DNA from: Schlesneria sp. DSM 10557
Lineage (GTDB): Bacteria; Planctomycetota; Planctomycetia; Planctomycetales; Planctomycetaceae
Assembly (NCBI RefSeq): GCF_041860085.1
Contig: NZ_CP124747.1
Span: forward strand, 4,650,001-4,714,000
DNA length: 64,000 nt
Direction of reading: 5' to 3'
The translations under genes were made by a program, and so were the position numbers. The notes beneath the pieces are model-generated. The model was not told where the DNA came from, made no database searches, and worked only from the letters and a program-made list of their open reading frames with translations. Below are positions 26,969-36,598 of the stretch, piece after piece. Each line of letters begins with the position of its first letter. The stretch's first letter is position 1.

Positions 26969-27778
26969 ATGATCTTGTTCATGGACGCTCAACTTGTCTT
27001 TCTCTGTAGTGCCGCGCTCGTTGCCGGAGCCATCAATTCGGTAGCGGGAGGCGGCACTTTGCTTACTTTTCCCGCTCTCACCTGGATTCTCGGGCCTTCC
27101 GCAGCCAGCGCCGTGATTGCGAGTGCCACAAGCACGGTTGCACTATTCCCAGGTTCGCTTGCCGCGACCTGGGGATATCGTCGCGAAATCGCCAGCCAGC
27201 GCCGCTGGATCATGCCTTTGATGGTCCCTTCGCTGGTGGGGGGATCGCTCGGCACGTGGCTGGTGGTAAGCCAGAAGGATGCGATCTTTCAGGAAATGGT
27301 CCCTTGGTTGATTCTGCTGGCCTCGGCGTTGTTCCTGCTTCAGCCCACCATCAGCCGCTGGACGGGGATCGGTGGTCATCACGTAATGCCGACCACGACC
27401 ACCATGGCGTGCATCATCGCCTTTCAGAGTCTGATCGCACTCTACGGCGGTTATTTCGGAGCGGGGATTGGCATTCTGATGCTCAGTTCGCTGGCTCTCA
27501 TAGGAATCAGCGACATTCATCACATGAATGCGCTGAAAAGTCTGCTCGCGTCTGCCATCAATGGAACGTCCGTGGCCGTGTTTGTCTATAACGGCAAGGT
27601 CGACTGGTCGTACGCCGTCCCGATGATTTTTGCGGGGATCGCGGGGGGCTTCATTGGTGCGAGTATCGCGCGTAAGCTCGACCAGAACGCAGTCCGGTGG
27701 GTTGTCGTTTGTATCGGGTTCGGATTAGCCACTTACTACTTCACTCGTGTGTATCTCCCTTCTCAGTTCAATGCGTGA
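26969..27778 (+). CDS. TSUP-family (TauE/SafE) membrane transporter
   Basis: A 269-aa protein with about seven or eight hydrophobic helices. The family motifs appear twice as expected of its internal repeat: FLCSAALVAGAINSVAGGGTLLTFPAL near the N-terminus and YGGYFGAGIGILMLSSLALIG near residue 155. TSUP proteins export or import small sulfur- or carbon-containing anions such as sulfite, sulfonates or sulfoacetate. The direction and substrate are not visible. The start could be ATG 26969 or ATG 26981; neither has a clear ribosome-binding site. It follows the coiled-coil gene by 23 nt in the same direction. Confidence 0.88.
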   Translation: MILFMDAQLVFLCSAALVAGAINSVAGGGTLLTFPALTWILGPSAASAVIASATSTVALFPGSLAATWGYRREIASQRRWIMPLMVPSLVGGSLGTWLVVSQKDAIFQEMVPWLILLASALFLLQPTISRWTGIGGHHVMPTTTTMACIIAFQSLIALYGGYFGAGIGILMLSSLALIGISDIHHMNALKSLLASAINGTSVAVFVYNGKVDWSYAVPMIFAGIAGGFIGASIARKLDQNAVRWVVVCIGFGLATYYFTRVYLPSQFNA

Positions 27779-27919
27779 TACGCGTGTATCCCGCTTGAAC
27801 GGCCGCGGGCGGTTGCCCCTGGATCTGTTAACGATACGCCAGAGAATCCTCACTCGGGTTTCGTGTCCTGGAGATCGCGACGCTGCAGGTGAGACGTCAC
27901 TGGCAGGGGCGGCGGGGAT

Positions 27920-28909
27920 TCAGTCTGCCTTCACCGGGCCTCTGTGCCGCGACTCATGACGGTGATAAGAGCCGGATCCCGATTTGAGCTGATCGCCAAA
28001 CAGGGACCGGATCCACCCGCAGAGAAGTGCCTGGCCTCGATTCGAAAGGTGAATGCCGTCCACTGTCGCCCCCCGAGTGGTCAGAATGCTGGTGAACTGC
28101 CGTTTCGGGATGAGCGAAACGCGATGTCGTTGCGCTTGCCGTCGCTGGGCGAGACCATAACCGCCCGAGAATGGGGGCAGCGGCAGCTCGAGCATGACGA
28201 TCGATCGTCCGGAGCGGTTCACTTCCGTTAGTAGCTGATCCAGGTCCCGTTCAAAGGTCTCGACGGGAAATCCTTCCAGCATGTCATTGCCGCCAATTTC
28301 GAGTACGACAAGCCCGTCTTCGTTGGCGAGTTGCTCATTCTGCGTTCGAGCAGACTTCAATGTCGCTCCGGGCTGCGACGCGTCATGAACCGTCACGCTG
28401 GATTCTCGAGCAAGCTTTCGTGGCCAGGTATCTTCGCCATCATTCAGGCCTGCCGTCACTGAGTCACCGATAACCAATAGCTTGTTGATCTCCATCGGAG
28501 GTGGAGGAAAGACGAGGTGTGGAATTTCAGGCATGATCCCGCTCAGCAGCCAGATCTGCGATCCGAGCAGCAGGATCGTTCGCCGCAATCCGCGAGGGGA
28601 ATTCGGAAGACCTGCTTCCGGCGAAGCAGTGCCCGCGTCTCCGCAAGTTCTTAACGACCACACGATGATTGTCAGCCACAGCGCCGACACGATCATGTAA
28701 CCCGCAGAGAGAGGTGGGGGGCTGCAAAGGGTAAATACACCCCCCATCACGAAAAGAGCCCCGACTACTTTTGGGCGTAGTTGGGGCAGCTTTCGTGGCA
28801 ATAACAGCATGAGCACCAGCGAACCGGTTGCAATGACGGCGAATCGACCAGCGTCTCCTCCGGCGAAGAGGAAGATCACCCACCGGATTAGCACGCCAGG
28901 CTCTTCCAT
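27920..28909 (-). CDS. Membrane-anchored SGNH/GDSL hydrolase
   Basis: A 329-aa protein. The N-terminal 140 residues are hydrophobic, with about four transmembrane segments (WVIFLFAGG, FAVIATGSLVLMLLL, VVGALFVMGGVFTL, MIVSALWLTIIVWSL). The catalytic domain follows: block I LVIGDSVTAG with the nucleophilic Ser, block III EIGGNDML, and block V DGIHLSNRG with the Asp-His pair. SGNH hydrolases deacetylate or deacylate lipids and polysaccharides; placement of the domain after a membrane region suggests action at the membrane. It lies 68 nt downstream of the phosphofructokinase start side on the same strand and converges with the TSUP gene. Confidence 0.85.
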   Translation of the reverse strand: MEEPGVLIRWVIFLFAGGDAGRFAVIATGSLVLMLLLPRKLPQLRPKVVGALFVMGGVFTLCSPPPLSAGYMIVSALWLTIIVWSLRTCGDAGTASPEAGLPNSPRGLRRTILLLGSQIWLLSGIMPEIPHLVFPPPPMEINKLLVIGDSVTAGLNDGEDTWPRKLARESSVTVHDASQPGATLKSARTQNEQLANEDGLVVLEIGGNDMLEGFPVETFERDLDQLLTEVNRSGRSIVMLELPLPPFSGGYGLAQRRQAQRHRVSLIPKRQFTSILTTRGATVDGIHLSNRGQALLCGWIRSLFGDQLKSGSGSYHRHESRHRGPVKAD

Positions 28910-28977
28910 CGGCAGGTGTTGCTCCGGTTGAGAGGCGTTTCAGATCACTCTGGTGCTTTCGCTCGCAGTTCTGCGTC

Positions 28978-30009
28978 TTACTTACTGAAGGCGTAGACGT
29001 CGTCGATCCAGTCCTGGCTGACTTTCTTCATCTGGCCGACAGCATCAGCAAGCGCAACGTCGATGATGCTGGTTCCTGCGAGAGCGACCATTCGGCCGAA
29101 CTTCTTTTCCTGGACCAGTCGACCTGCTCCGAGTCCCAAGCGAGTTCCCAGAACGCGGTCAAACGCTGTGGGGGACCCACCGCGCTGGATATGGCCCAGC
29201 ACGACTTCGCGAGTTTCGATTCCGGTTTTCTCAGTGATGAGCTGCGCGACGCGTTGTCCGATACCACCCAATTGCTCGTGACCGAAGGCATCGACACTCG
29301 CACTACGGGTAACCGTCTCTGCGCCGAGCAACTTGGCTCCTTCGCTGACGATGATCATACCCCACTGTTTGCCAGCGGCGCGGCGTTTCTTCAGCAGTTC
29401 GCACATCTCGTCGATGTTGACGGGGACTTCGGGAAGCAGGACGTAGTCAGCCCCGACGGCCATCGCTACTTCGCAGGCGATCCAGCCGGCGTGACGTCCC
29501 ATCGTCTCAACAACACCGATCCGGCGATGTGATTCGACCGTGGTGCGGACGCGTTCCACCGCTTCCACGGCGATGTTGATTGCCGTGTCAAAACCGAACG
29601 TGACATCGGTGCAGCTGAGGTCGTTGTCAATGGTCTTGGGGCAGCCGACGGTGTTCAACTTGTAGTCAGCGTAAAGTTTACTGGCCACGCCGAGGGTATC
29701 ATCACCGCCGATCGCGACCAGCGCATCCAGACCCACTTTCTTGTAGGTTTCGAGCAGCTTGGGGACGTCGCGATCCTTCTCTTTGTAGGGGTTGGTTCGG
29801 GACGAACCGAGAATGGTCCCGCCCTTCCAAATGATGTCATCGGTATTTTCGATGGTGAGGGGCATCGTGTCGCCGTTAATGGCGCCCTTCCATCCATTGA
29901 TGAAACCGACGCATTCGCCGCCAGCATTGTGGATCGAACGAACGACACCGCGAATGACCGGGTTCAATCCTGGGCAGTCGCCCCCGCCAGTCAAGAGACC
30001 AACCTTCAT
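28978..30009 (-). CDS. pfkA: 6-phosphofructokinase, pyrophosphate-type active site
   Basis: Catalyses fructose 6-phosphate to fructose 1,6-bisphosphate, 343 aa from the ATG at 30007-30009; the frame extends to 30078, but this Met gives the canonical N-terminus [14 protein letters not shown]. Motifs: GGTILGSSR (63-71), GGDDT (101-105), PKTIDND (124-130) with the catalytic Asp, and GRHAGWIA near residue 175. In E. coli numbering residue 104 is Asp instead of Gly and residue 124 is Lys, the pair typical of pyrophosphate-dependent enzymes. ATP dependence in this clade is also known, so phosphoryl donor assignment is an inference. It lies 100 nt after accC. Confidence 0.92.
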   Translation of the reverse strand: MKVGLLTGGGDCPGLNPVIRGVVRSIHNAGGECVGFINGWKGAINGDTMPLTIENTDDIIWKGGTILGSSRTNPYKEKDRDVPKLLETYKKVGLDALVAIGGDDTLGVASKLYADYKLNTVGCPKTIDNDLSCTDVTFGFDTAINIAVEAVERVRTTVESHRRIGVVETMGRHAGWIACEVAMAVGADYVLLPEVPVNIDEMCELLKKRRAAGKQWGMIIVSEGAKLLGAETVTRSASVDAFGHEQLGGIGQRVAQLITEKTGIETREVVLGHIQRGGSPTAFDRVLGTRLGLGAGRLVQEKKFGRMVALAGTSIIDVALADAVGQMKKVSQDWIDDVYAFSK

Positions 30010-30109
30010 AGCATTCAGCCTTTCGTCATGTGGAAATGGCCGCCACAAGAACTTTCGCCACCACCAAAGAAGGTTCAAGGGGGCAGATCACTGCGGCGAG
30101 CGCGAATTC

Positions 30110-31462
30110 TCAGCTCGATTTTACGAGCAGGTTCTGTTCAATAAATGTCGTATCCATTTTGCCTTCGACGAAGGCAGTATGGTTCAGGATTCGTTTGAGA
30201 AGCGGAATTGTCGTCTTGATCCCTTCCACAACGAATTCGTCCAGACATCGCTTCATGCAGGCGATGGCTTCCGGGCGCGTCGGTTTGTGGACGATCAGTT
30301 TCCCGATCATGGAATCGTAGTACGGTCCGACAACATAGCCTTCATGGATATGCGAATCCCAGCGGACACCATGTCCTCCGGGAACACGCAATTTCGTGAT
30401 CTTTCCGGGGGACGGACGGAAATCGTTGTCGGGGTCTTCTGCGTTGATTCGGACTTCGATGGCGGCACCCTGGCAGGGAATGGCCCGCTGTTTCCAGGGA
30501 AGCGCTTCGCCTGAAGCGACGCGAATCTGCTGCTGGATCAGGTCAATTCCCGTGACCATTTCGGTCACAGGGTGCTCGACCTGAATTCGTGCGTTGACTT
30601 CGATGAAGTAGAACTGGTTGTTCTTGTCGACGATGAATTCGACGGTACCCGCGTTCGTGTACTTGGCCGCCTGAATCAGTCGGACAGCCGCCTTGCAGAT
30701 ATCTTCACGAACCGAAAGAGGAAGATTTGGGGCGGGAGATTCCTCGATCAGCTTCTGGTGTCGTCGCTGGGAAGAACAGTCGCGTTCCCAGAGGTGAACG
30801 ACTTCGCCGTGTGTGTCGGCAATGATCTGTACTTCAACGTGGCGTGGGTTCTCGATGTACTTTTCGAGGTAGACCCCGGCATTGTTGAAGGCCTTTTCCG
30901 CTTCCATCGCGGCGGCCTTCAGTCCCGCCTTCAGCGAGATGTCGTTGCGGGCAACGCGCATCCCTTTGCCACCACCGCCGGCGGTCGCTTTGATCAGGAC
31001 CGGATAGCCGATCCGTTCGGCGATCACCAGGGCTTCGGCTTCACTGGTGATCAGGCCGTTGCTGCCGGGGACCAGGTTCACCTGAGCCTGTTTGGCGATT
31101 TCTTTTGCCGTGACCTTGTCGCCGAGCTTCGACATGGCATCGGCCGAGGGGCCAATGAATTCGATTTTGCACTCGCGGCAGACTTCGGCGAAGTGTTCGT
31201 TCTCAGAGAGAAAGCCATATCCAGGATGGATTGCCTGGACATTGCCGATCTCGGCCGCTGCGATGATATTCTTGATGACCAGATAGCTCTGGTTAGCGGC
31301 AGCGGGACCGATACAGATCGACTCGTTGGCTGCCTTGAGATAGTCGGCGCCGCGATCGGCCGCACTACATACGGCAACAGTTTCAATACCCATCTCACGA
31401 CAGGCTCGAAAGACTCGCAAAGCGATTTCGCCGCGATTGGCGACCAGGATACGCTGGAACAT
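30110..31462 (-). CDS. accC: Acetyl-CoA carboxylase, biotin carboxylase subunit
   Basis: ATP-grasp enzyme that carboxylates biotin on AccB, first step of fatty acid synthesis. It has 450 aa, the usual length. It begins [23 protein letters not shown], has the glycine-rich ATP loop [13 protein letters not shown] (about residues 160-172), [27 protein letters not shown] (about 210-237), and [18 protein letters not shown] (about 300-320). It directly follows accB (31 nt), the conventional pair. AccA and AccD are not in the window. Confidence 0.97.
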   Translation of the reverse strand: MFQRILVANRGEIALRVFRACREMGIETVAVCSAADRGADYLKAANESICIGPAAANQSYLVIKNIIAAAEIGNVQAIHPGYGFLSENEHFAEVCRECKIEFIGPSADAMSKLGDKVTAKEIAKQAQVNLVPGSNGLITSEAEALVIAERIGYPVLIKATAGGGGKGMRVARNDISLKAGLKAAAMEAEKAFNNAGVYLEKYIENPRHVEVQIIADTHGEVVHLWERDCSSQRRHQKLIEESPAPNLPLSVREDICKAAVRLIQAAKYTNAGTVEFIVDKNNQFYFIEVNARIQVEHPVTEMVTGIDLIQQQIRVASGEALPWKQRAIPCQGAAIEVRINAEDPDNDFRPSPGKITKLRVPGGHGVRWDSHIHEGYVVGPYYDSMIGKLIVHKPTRPEAIACMKRCLDEFVVEGIKTTIPLLKRILNHTAFVEGKMDTTFIEQNLLVKSS

Positions 31463-31493
31463 AGAGTGAAACGATTCCGTGTTCGAGGGTCAG

Positions 31494-32003
31494 TCAACTC
31501 TTGTAACGGAACAGCGGTGTATCGAATTCAACAGCGTCGCCATTCTGGACGAGCACTGCTGTAATCGTCCCGCTGACCCCAGCCTGAATCTGATTGAAGA
31601 CCTTCATCTGCTCAATCGTGCAGACGACGGTCTCAGGTGTGACCACGGTTCCCACGCTGACGAAGGGGGGATCCGTGGGCGAGGGGGACGAATAGAACGT
31701 ACCGATGGTCGGACTCTTGATCGAGAGGCCGCCAGCGTTAGCGTCTGCCGCAGCTGGAGCTGCCGGCGCAGATGCCTGCACTGCCGGAGCGGCGGCCGCT
31801 GCTGGAGGCGGTGGCGGCAGGTATTGGACAGAGGGCTGAGGCACCGTCTGCAAGACTTCCTTCGCCCCACGTCGTAACCGCCACTGTTCATCGCCGCGGC
31901 GCAAATGAACTTCGCTCAGCCCGTGCTTTTCCATCATCTCAACGAGCTGTTGCAGCTTTTCGAGATCAAACGGAGCATTCCCGGAGGACTGTGGTTCAGC
32001 CAT
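31494..32003 (-). CDS. accB: Acetyl-CoA carboxylase biotin carboxyl carrier protein
   Basis: Carries biotin between AccC and the carboxyltransferase, 169 aa. The open frame reaches 32075, but the ATG at 32001-32003 follows AAAAGGAAA and matches the family N-terminus ([23 protein letters not shown]). A flexible Ala/Pro-rich linker (about residues 60-95) leads to the biotinyl domain. The acceptor motif is EQMKVFN, with Lys as the biotinylation site; the residue before Met is Gln rather than the common Ala or Ser. It sits between the M24 aminopeptidase and accC, a widespread arrangement. Confidence 0.95.
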   Translation of the reverse strand: MAEPQSSGNAPFDLEKLQQLVEMMEKHGLSEVHLRRGDEQWRLRRGAKEVLQTVPQPSVQYLPPPPPAAAAAPAVQASAPAAPAAADANAGGLSIKSPTIGTFYSSPSPTDPPFVSVGTVVTPETVVCTIEQMKVFNQIQAGVSGTITAVLVQNGDAVEFDTPLFRYKS

Positions 32004-32058
32004 GCGTTTCCTTTTCGTCGGTTTCGGGGGAGTCCCATCCGTTTCCCGTTTCACGTCA

Positions 32059-33147
32059 TCAACCCCCCAACTCACGAGAGACGGACGTTATGACTTCGTA
32101 CCCGTCTCGCGTTACCACCACATCATCTTCGATTCGAACACCACCAATACCGGGAAGGTATATTCCAGGTTCGACGGTGACTACCATACCAGGCTTTAAA
32201 ACTTCGCTGGAAATGGGACTCAGTCGAGGGCCTTCATGGATGTCCAGCCCGATACCATGTCCCAGTCCATGACCAAAGTATTTCGCGTATCCTGCTTCCT
32301 CGATCACCGCACGGGCAACCCTGTCAACGTCCTGGCATTTGACACCGGGACGAATGGCAGCAATCGCCGCTTGCTGTGCGTTTAACACAACTCCATATAT
32401 CCTGAGGAGTTTGGGCGGGACTTTACCGGTGCTCCAAACTCGCGTCAAGTCACTGTGATAGCCCTGGGGGCTGACCGCACCCCAGTCACAAAGCACAAAT
32501 GTAGACTCTTCAAATCGTCGCAGTCCAGCCCGATAGTGTGGAAGTGCGCCGTGATCACCCACGGCAATGATCGGTTCGAAGGCCGCTTTGAGAGCTCCGA
32601 ACCGTCTCATCCCATGTTCGAGGTCGTGTGCGGCCTGGCGTTCGGTCATGGTTGGCATCAGCATCGACTTCATGATCGAGAAGCCTCGTTCGGCCTGATC
32701 AACAGCCAGTCGCAGCTCTTCGATCTCGCCCGCATCCTTAATTTGACGCAATTCTTCGACAAGCCCGGTCTTCGCCACCAGCGTCACTGATCCGAGTTTG
32801 TCGGCCAGGTTGTCCCTCACATCGACCGTCATCGATGTTGCTTCGATGCCCAGATTGGGAAGCTTGTGCTTGATCAGTTCCTGAGCCAGGAATTCGATCA
32901 TCGTTGTCTTCGAATTCCGAATCATCGCGGGAACGCCTGGGCATTCCATCTGGAGCTGGGTCTCGAAGCGACTGTCGCTGAAGATCTGGACGTTTGTCGG
33001 GCCAATCAGCAGATACGAGTCCTCACCCGTGAATCCGGTCAGGTACGAGACGTTCTTGGAGTTGGACACCAGCAGACCAGCGATACCCCCCTTGCGGATG
33101 GCCTGAATCAATTTCTGGCGGCGGCTGGAATGCCGGTCGTTCGTCAT
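32059..33147 (-). CDS. Xaa-Pro aminopeptidase-like M24B metallopeptidase
   Basis: A 362-aa protein with an N-terminal creatinase-like domain (residues about 1-125, starting [20 protein letters not shown]) and a pita-bread catalytic domain. Dinuclear metal ligands are visible: Asp in LCDWGAV, Asp in YHSDLTRVW, His in [16 protein letters not shown], and the two Glu in [10 protein letters not shown] and RIEDDVVV. It removes an N-terminal residue before proline, or is a dipeptidase of the PepQ type; the two cannot be separated by sequence reading. It lies upstream of accB in the same direction, a common association. Confidence 0.93.
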   Translation of the reverse strand: MTNDRHSSRRQKLIQAIRKGGIAGLLVSNSKNVSYLTGFTGEDSYLLIGPTNVQIFSDSRFETQLQMECPGVPAMIRNSKTTMIEFLAQELIKHKLPNLGIEATSMTVDVRDNLADKLGSVTLVAKTGLVEELRQIKDAGEIEELRLAVDQAERGFSIMKSMLMPTMTERQAAHDLEHGMRRFGALKAAFEPIIAVGDHGALPHYRAGLRRFEESTFVLCDWGAVSPQGYHSDLTRVWSTGKVPPKLLRIYGVVLNAQQAAIAAIRPGVKCQDVDRVARAVIEEAGYAKYFGHGLGHGIGLDIHEGPRLSPISSEVLKPGMVVTVEPGIYLPGIGGVRIEDDVVVTRDGYEVITSVSRELGG

Positions 33148-33159
33148 GGGGCAAGTCTC

Positions 33160-35697
33160 TTACGTCGATGAGGGGGTGTCTACGGGGGCTGCAGGCTCTA
33201 CCGGAGGTCCCCCCAGCCAGGTGCCGAATTTTCCGAAGCGACCGCTGTGTAGCAGGACCAGATAGGCTGGAACCAGGATCGGACGAACCACGAAGGTGTC
33301 GAGCAGAACGCCAAAAGCGAGGGCGAAGCCGAGCTGGATCATCCCTTTGAGCGATCCGGCACAGAGTGATGCAAACGTCCCCGCCATGATAATGCCGCAA
33401 CTGGAGATGATTCTTCCGGTCTTCGAAAGCGCTTCGATGACGCCCTTCACCGGTCCATGCTTGCGCTGTTCTTCATCAATCCGGGTCATCAGGAAGATGT
33501 TGTAGTCTTCTCCCACGGCGATCAGGATTGTGAAGAGGAACATGGGGACCTTCCAGTCCAGTCCTGCGAACTGCGGATCCGTTGCCCAGAAGAAGGTGTA
33601 GGTGGCCCCCAGCGCGACCAGATAGCTGAACAGGACTGTCAGAATCAGATACGTGCACAGTGCGACGCGCCGCAGTAACAGGACCAGAATAAAGAAGACG
33701 CTGACCACGACGAGTAAATCAATTCGAACCTGGTCCTGGTCGGTCACCGATTTCAGGTCGCGAATACTGGCCGTCGATCCGGAAACGAGAATCTCGGTCT
33801 TCGACTTCAATTCGTCGGGCAGGAGGCGCTTGATCTCTTGTTCCAGCCGAGTGAGCTGCTCAATGCTGTCCCGTGCAAATGGATCCAGTTCCGCCGTCAT
33901 CTCTAACCGTGTGACGTGGGTCGGATGGTTCACCGACGAGACGTAGTACTCCAGCGATTTCTGCATCGCGACGCGTCGTCGACCCCCTGCTGCCATGTCG
34001 AGGATTCGCTCTTCTTTTCCCCCCAGCGGGCGGGAAACGGTCCGAATATCGGCCAGCTGAAGTTCGTTTCGTTTTTCTTCGGTTGAGATCGCTTCGGTCA
34101 GTTCATCGATCCACGCAAAGCCTGTTGCCTCATCCGTAAAATCGACGTCGTCGTTCTTCAGCAGAACCGTAATTGATCCGGTTGCCCCCGCCGGGAAGTG
34201 ATTGCGGACTGCCTCGGTTCCCTGGACGCTGGGGGAATTGACGCTCAGGTCGGAAAGGAGCCCGTAACTCAGGTGGGAATAGAACAGAACCCCCACAATC
34301 GCGAACGGAAGCATCAGCAGCATACTGGCGACCCAGATGGCCATGGGCATCTTGAGCAACGCGCGGCCGACGATTTCCCAGGTGTTCTGCAGCCAGTGAA
34401 TTTCGTTTAATCGCGTCCAGAGTGAAGTCGACGAGATCCAGCCACCGCTGACTCGTTCCGTCCTCAGTTGAGGCCAGAAGGCCCATTTGCCCGTGAGTCG
34501 TAGCAGGGCAGGAGTAAACGTCAGTGACGCAACGAGGACGATGGTCAGTCCGAAAGAGATGGCGACCCCTGCGTCCCGGAACTTGCCGAATTTTGCGAAA
34601 ATCATCATGCCGATGCCGCAGATGACCGTCCCAGCACTGGCAGCGATGGCGGCGCCGACCTTGGTCACACTATTGGAAACCGCTTCGTCATAGCTGACGC
34701 CAGCGTCGATTTCTTCTTTGTAGCGCGCGATCAGAAACAGGCAGTAATCGACTCCGGAACCGTACATCAGCACGGCAACGTAGGACTCAATCCCCTGGAA
34801 CAGAATGACCCACTGGTGGCTCGCCAGCAGTATCAGCAGCGACATTGAGAGCTGCACAGCGACAACAACGGTCACCAGCGGAATAAAAGCGAGTGCGGGG
34901 GAGCGGTAGATGGCACCAAGCAGAATCAGTACCAGGATGAAAGTGAGCCACTCAGTCGCTTTCGCGCTGTCCTTGGCTGCGTTGATCATGTCCCGGCCGA
35001 CCGTTGCTTCGCCGCTTAATTGGACCGTCAAACCCTCGGGGATGGCCTTCGCGAATTCCTCGCTTTTCAGGATCGCTTCGATCTTGCCGACCGGAGTCCG
35101 GTTTCGGCCGTCCATGAATTCCGTGGTGAGGTCCACCAGAATCAGGCGCGCTTTGCCATCGTCGCTTTTGAGCAATTCTCCTGCGTTCGGATCACGGAAT
35201 GTCCGAATTCCCGAGATGATTTTGGCCTCGTCGTGCTCAGGGTTCTCCTGTTCCTGCTGCAGATGGAGTAGCTGTTCGTAGAGTTCAAACTTACGGTCGG
35301 GATGAGTTACCGGATGCTCTGCTTCGTCGACCGAGTCGTCCAGAAAATCTTCATCCTCTGGCGTGATTCCCGTTTCGCGGGTTGCAATCACGACGATCCG
35401 GCTGGGCGTATAACCGTCGGGGAAAGCCGTCCGAAACAGTTGTTCGGACAAATGACTGGGGCTGTCTGCGGGAAGGAACGCAAACTCTTCTGTCTGGGCG
35501 ACGCGTTCCAGCGGTGGCGCAGCGATCGTCGCGCAGACAACGGCCGCGACCCACGCGATGAGAACCGCAGGCCACGCCCGGACGACAAACTCGCCCAACA
35601 CCGAAAAAATCTTCTCTTCTCGCGACAATCTATCAGACAATTTACAGTCCCGCTTCCCGGCTGATGTGTTGAAGAGCCCACTGGTCACTTCGACCAT
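33160..35697 (-). CDS. MMPL/HpnN-type RND transporter
   Basis: An 845-aa membrane protein with two RND halves, each containing one leading helix, a large extracytoplasmic domain and a five-helix bundle (about 12 helices). Proton-relay Asp-Tyr pairs typical of MMPL proteins are present: GSGVDYCLFLIARYKEEI in the first half and AVGEDYNIFLMTRIDEEQ in the second. MMPL proteins export lipids, hopanoids or antibiotics to the outer envelope. No adaptor lies beside it, as is usual for the family. The substrate is not visible. Its gene lies only 12 nt upstream of the M24 peptidase gene, suggesting one transcript with accB and accC. The start may be internal to the chosen ATG at 35697. Confidence 0.9.
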   Translation of the reverse strand: MVEVTSGLFNTSAGKRDCKLSDRLSREEKIFSVLGEFVVRAWPAVLIAWVAAVVCATIAAPPLERVAQTEEFAFLPADSPSHLSEQLFRTAFPDGYTPSRIVVIATRETGITPEDEDFLDDSVDEAEHPVTHPDRKFELYEQLLHLQQEQENPEHDEAKIISGIRTFRDPNAGELLKSDDGKARLILVDLTTEFMDGRNRTPVGKIEAILKSEEFAKAIPEGLTVQLSGEATVGRDMINAAKDSAKATEWLTFILVLILLGAIYRSPALAFIPLVTVVVAVQLSMSLLILLASHQWVILFQGIESYVAVLMYGSGVDYCLFLIARYKEEIDAGVSYDEAVSNSVTKVGAAIAASAGTVICGIGMMIFAKFGKFRDAGVAISFGLTIVLVASLTFTPALLRLTGKWAFWPQLRTERVSGGWISSTSLWTRLNEIHWLQNTWEIVGRALLKMPMAIWVASMLLMLPFAIVGVLFYSHLSYGLLSDLSVNSPSVQGTEAVRNHFPAGATGSITVLLKNDDVDFTDEATGFAWIDELTEAISTEEKRNELQLADIRTVSRPLGGKEERILDMAAGGRRRVAMQKSLEYYVSSVNHPTHVTRLEMTAELDPFARDSIEQLTRLEQEIKRLLPDELKSKTEILVSGSTASIRDLKSVTDQDQVRIDLLVVVSVFFILVLLLRRVALCTYLILTVLFSYLVALGATYTFFWATDPQFAGLDWKVPMFLFTILIAVGEDYNIFLMTRIDEEQRKHGPVKGVIEALSKTGRIISSCGIIMAGTFASLCAGSLKGMIQLGFALAFGVLLDTFVVRPILVPAYLVLLHSGRFGKFGTWLGGPPVEPAAPVDTPSST

Positions 35698-35820
35698 CCG
35701 GTCGACGATCGAACGAATGAGCTATGCCGGAACTGGTCAGAATTCTGTTCCATTCGCTGTTCATAGAGGGGCGAATAGAAGCGAGGTCATTAGGCCAGCA
35801 TTCCCGAAAAGACGAGCGAC

Positions 35821-36291
35821 TCAATGGCTGTCATGCGACGCAGCGTGATGCACGGAAGCATGATCGTGATGACCATGCGATTGATCAGCGTGTCCTGCAT
35901 CGTCCGTCTCTTCCTCTTCGAACTGGGTTAGCGAACTGTACGCTCCCGAGAGCTGGACCGACCCGCATAAGGCCATAATGGTGAAGAGAATAGTGATGTA
36001 GACGGTTTTGCCCACGAAATTAGAGGGATGCAGTCCGAAGAGATGATGCACCCCATCGGGAGGTGGAGCGACGAGTCCCCAGACCAGGATCATCATCAGG
36101 CCGATCAGGGCAACACCGATCACGGCCCCGTTAGCCAGCACGGAATACAGCTTTTCCCAGTTGACCGCCAGCAGCCAGAAAGCGACCCACGCAATCAGAG
36201 GCGTCCATGGGGTCATCACCGCGAGTAACGTTACCAGGACGTCCCATCCCGCGACGAGCAAATTCTGCACGCTGATTAATAGTTGTTCCAT
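35821..36291 (-). CDS. Small membrane protein with His-rich tail
   Basis: A 156-aa protein with three or four transmembrane segments (LVTLLAVMTPWTPLIAWVAFWLL, SVLANGAVIGVALIGLMMILVWGL, VGKTVYITILFTIMALCGSV). The C-terminal 28 residues are acidic, then very rich in His (ten His). This tail could bind metal ions. No known family is recognised. It is 307 nt downstream of the CBS-domain gene and 124 nt upstream of the MMPL gene, on the same strand, so a single transcript is possible. The upstream spacer holds no gene. Confidence 0.7.
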   Translation of the reverse strand: MEQLLISVQNLLVAGWDVLVTLLAVMTPWTPLIAWVAFWLLAVNWEKLYSVLANGAVIGVALIGLMMILVWGLVAPPPDGVHHLFGLHPSNFVGKTVYITILFTIMALCGSVQLSGAYSSLTQFEEEETDDAGHADQSHGHHDHASVHHAASHDSH

Positions 36292-36598
36292 TCAGGAAAT
36301 CTTTCGACAGAATGCGACAATACGAACGGGCGAAACGCCAATTGTCTGTCAAAAGAGATAACACAACGAGCAACGTGAAGCCAGCGTCAAGGATTTTGGG
36401 CGTGGACGTCAGGACAGTTGCGCCCGCGCATCCAACTGACCTGGGCGCAGCAGGCGACGTTGCTGTGCGTGATCGAGAACACAGGAATGTGCTCTGATGT
36501 CCTGCCGACACCCCGGAGTGAAGGAGGTATGGCGTGAGAAATCGGGGGGACAAAAGTCGTTTCGAAGGTCGCCCGCTCGGCCAGTATGGCACTCAAGG
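36292..36598. other. Intergenic, no gene seen
   Basis: 307 nt between the CBS-domain gene and the His-tailed membrane protein. It holds no open frame with a credible start or motif, and no strong hairpin with a T-run was found. Confidence 0.4.

Noticed and set aside
30572-31564. 330-codon plus-strand frame
   Set aside because: Antisense to accC, which has full family motifs. Shadow.
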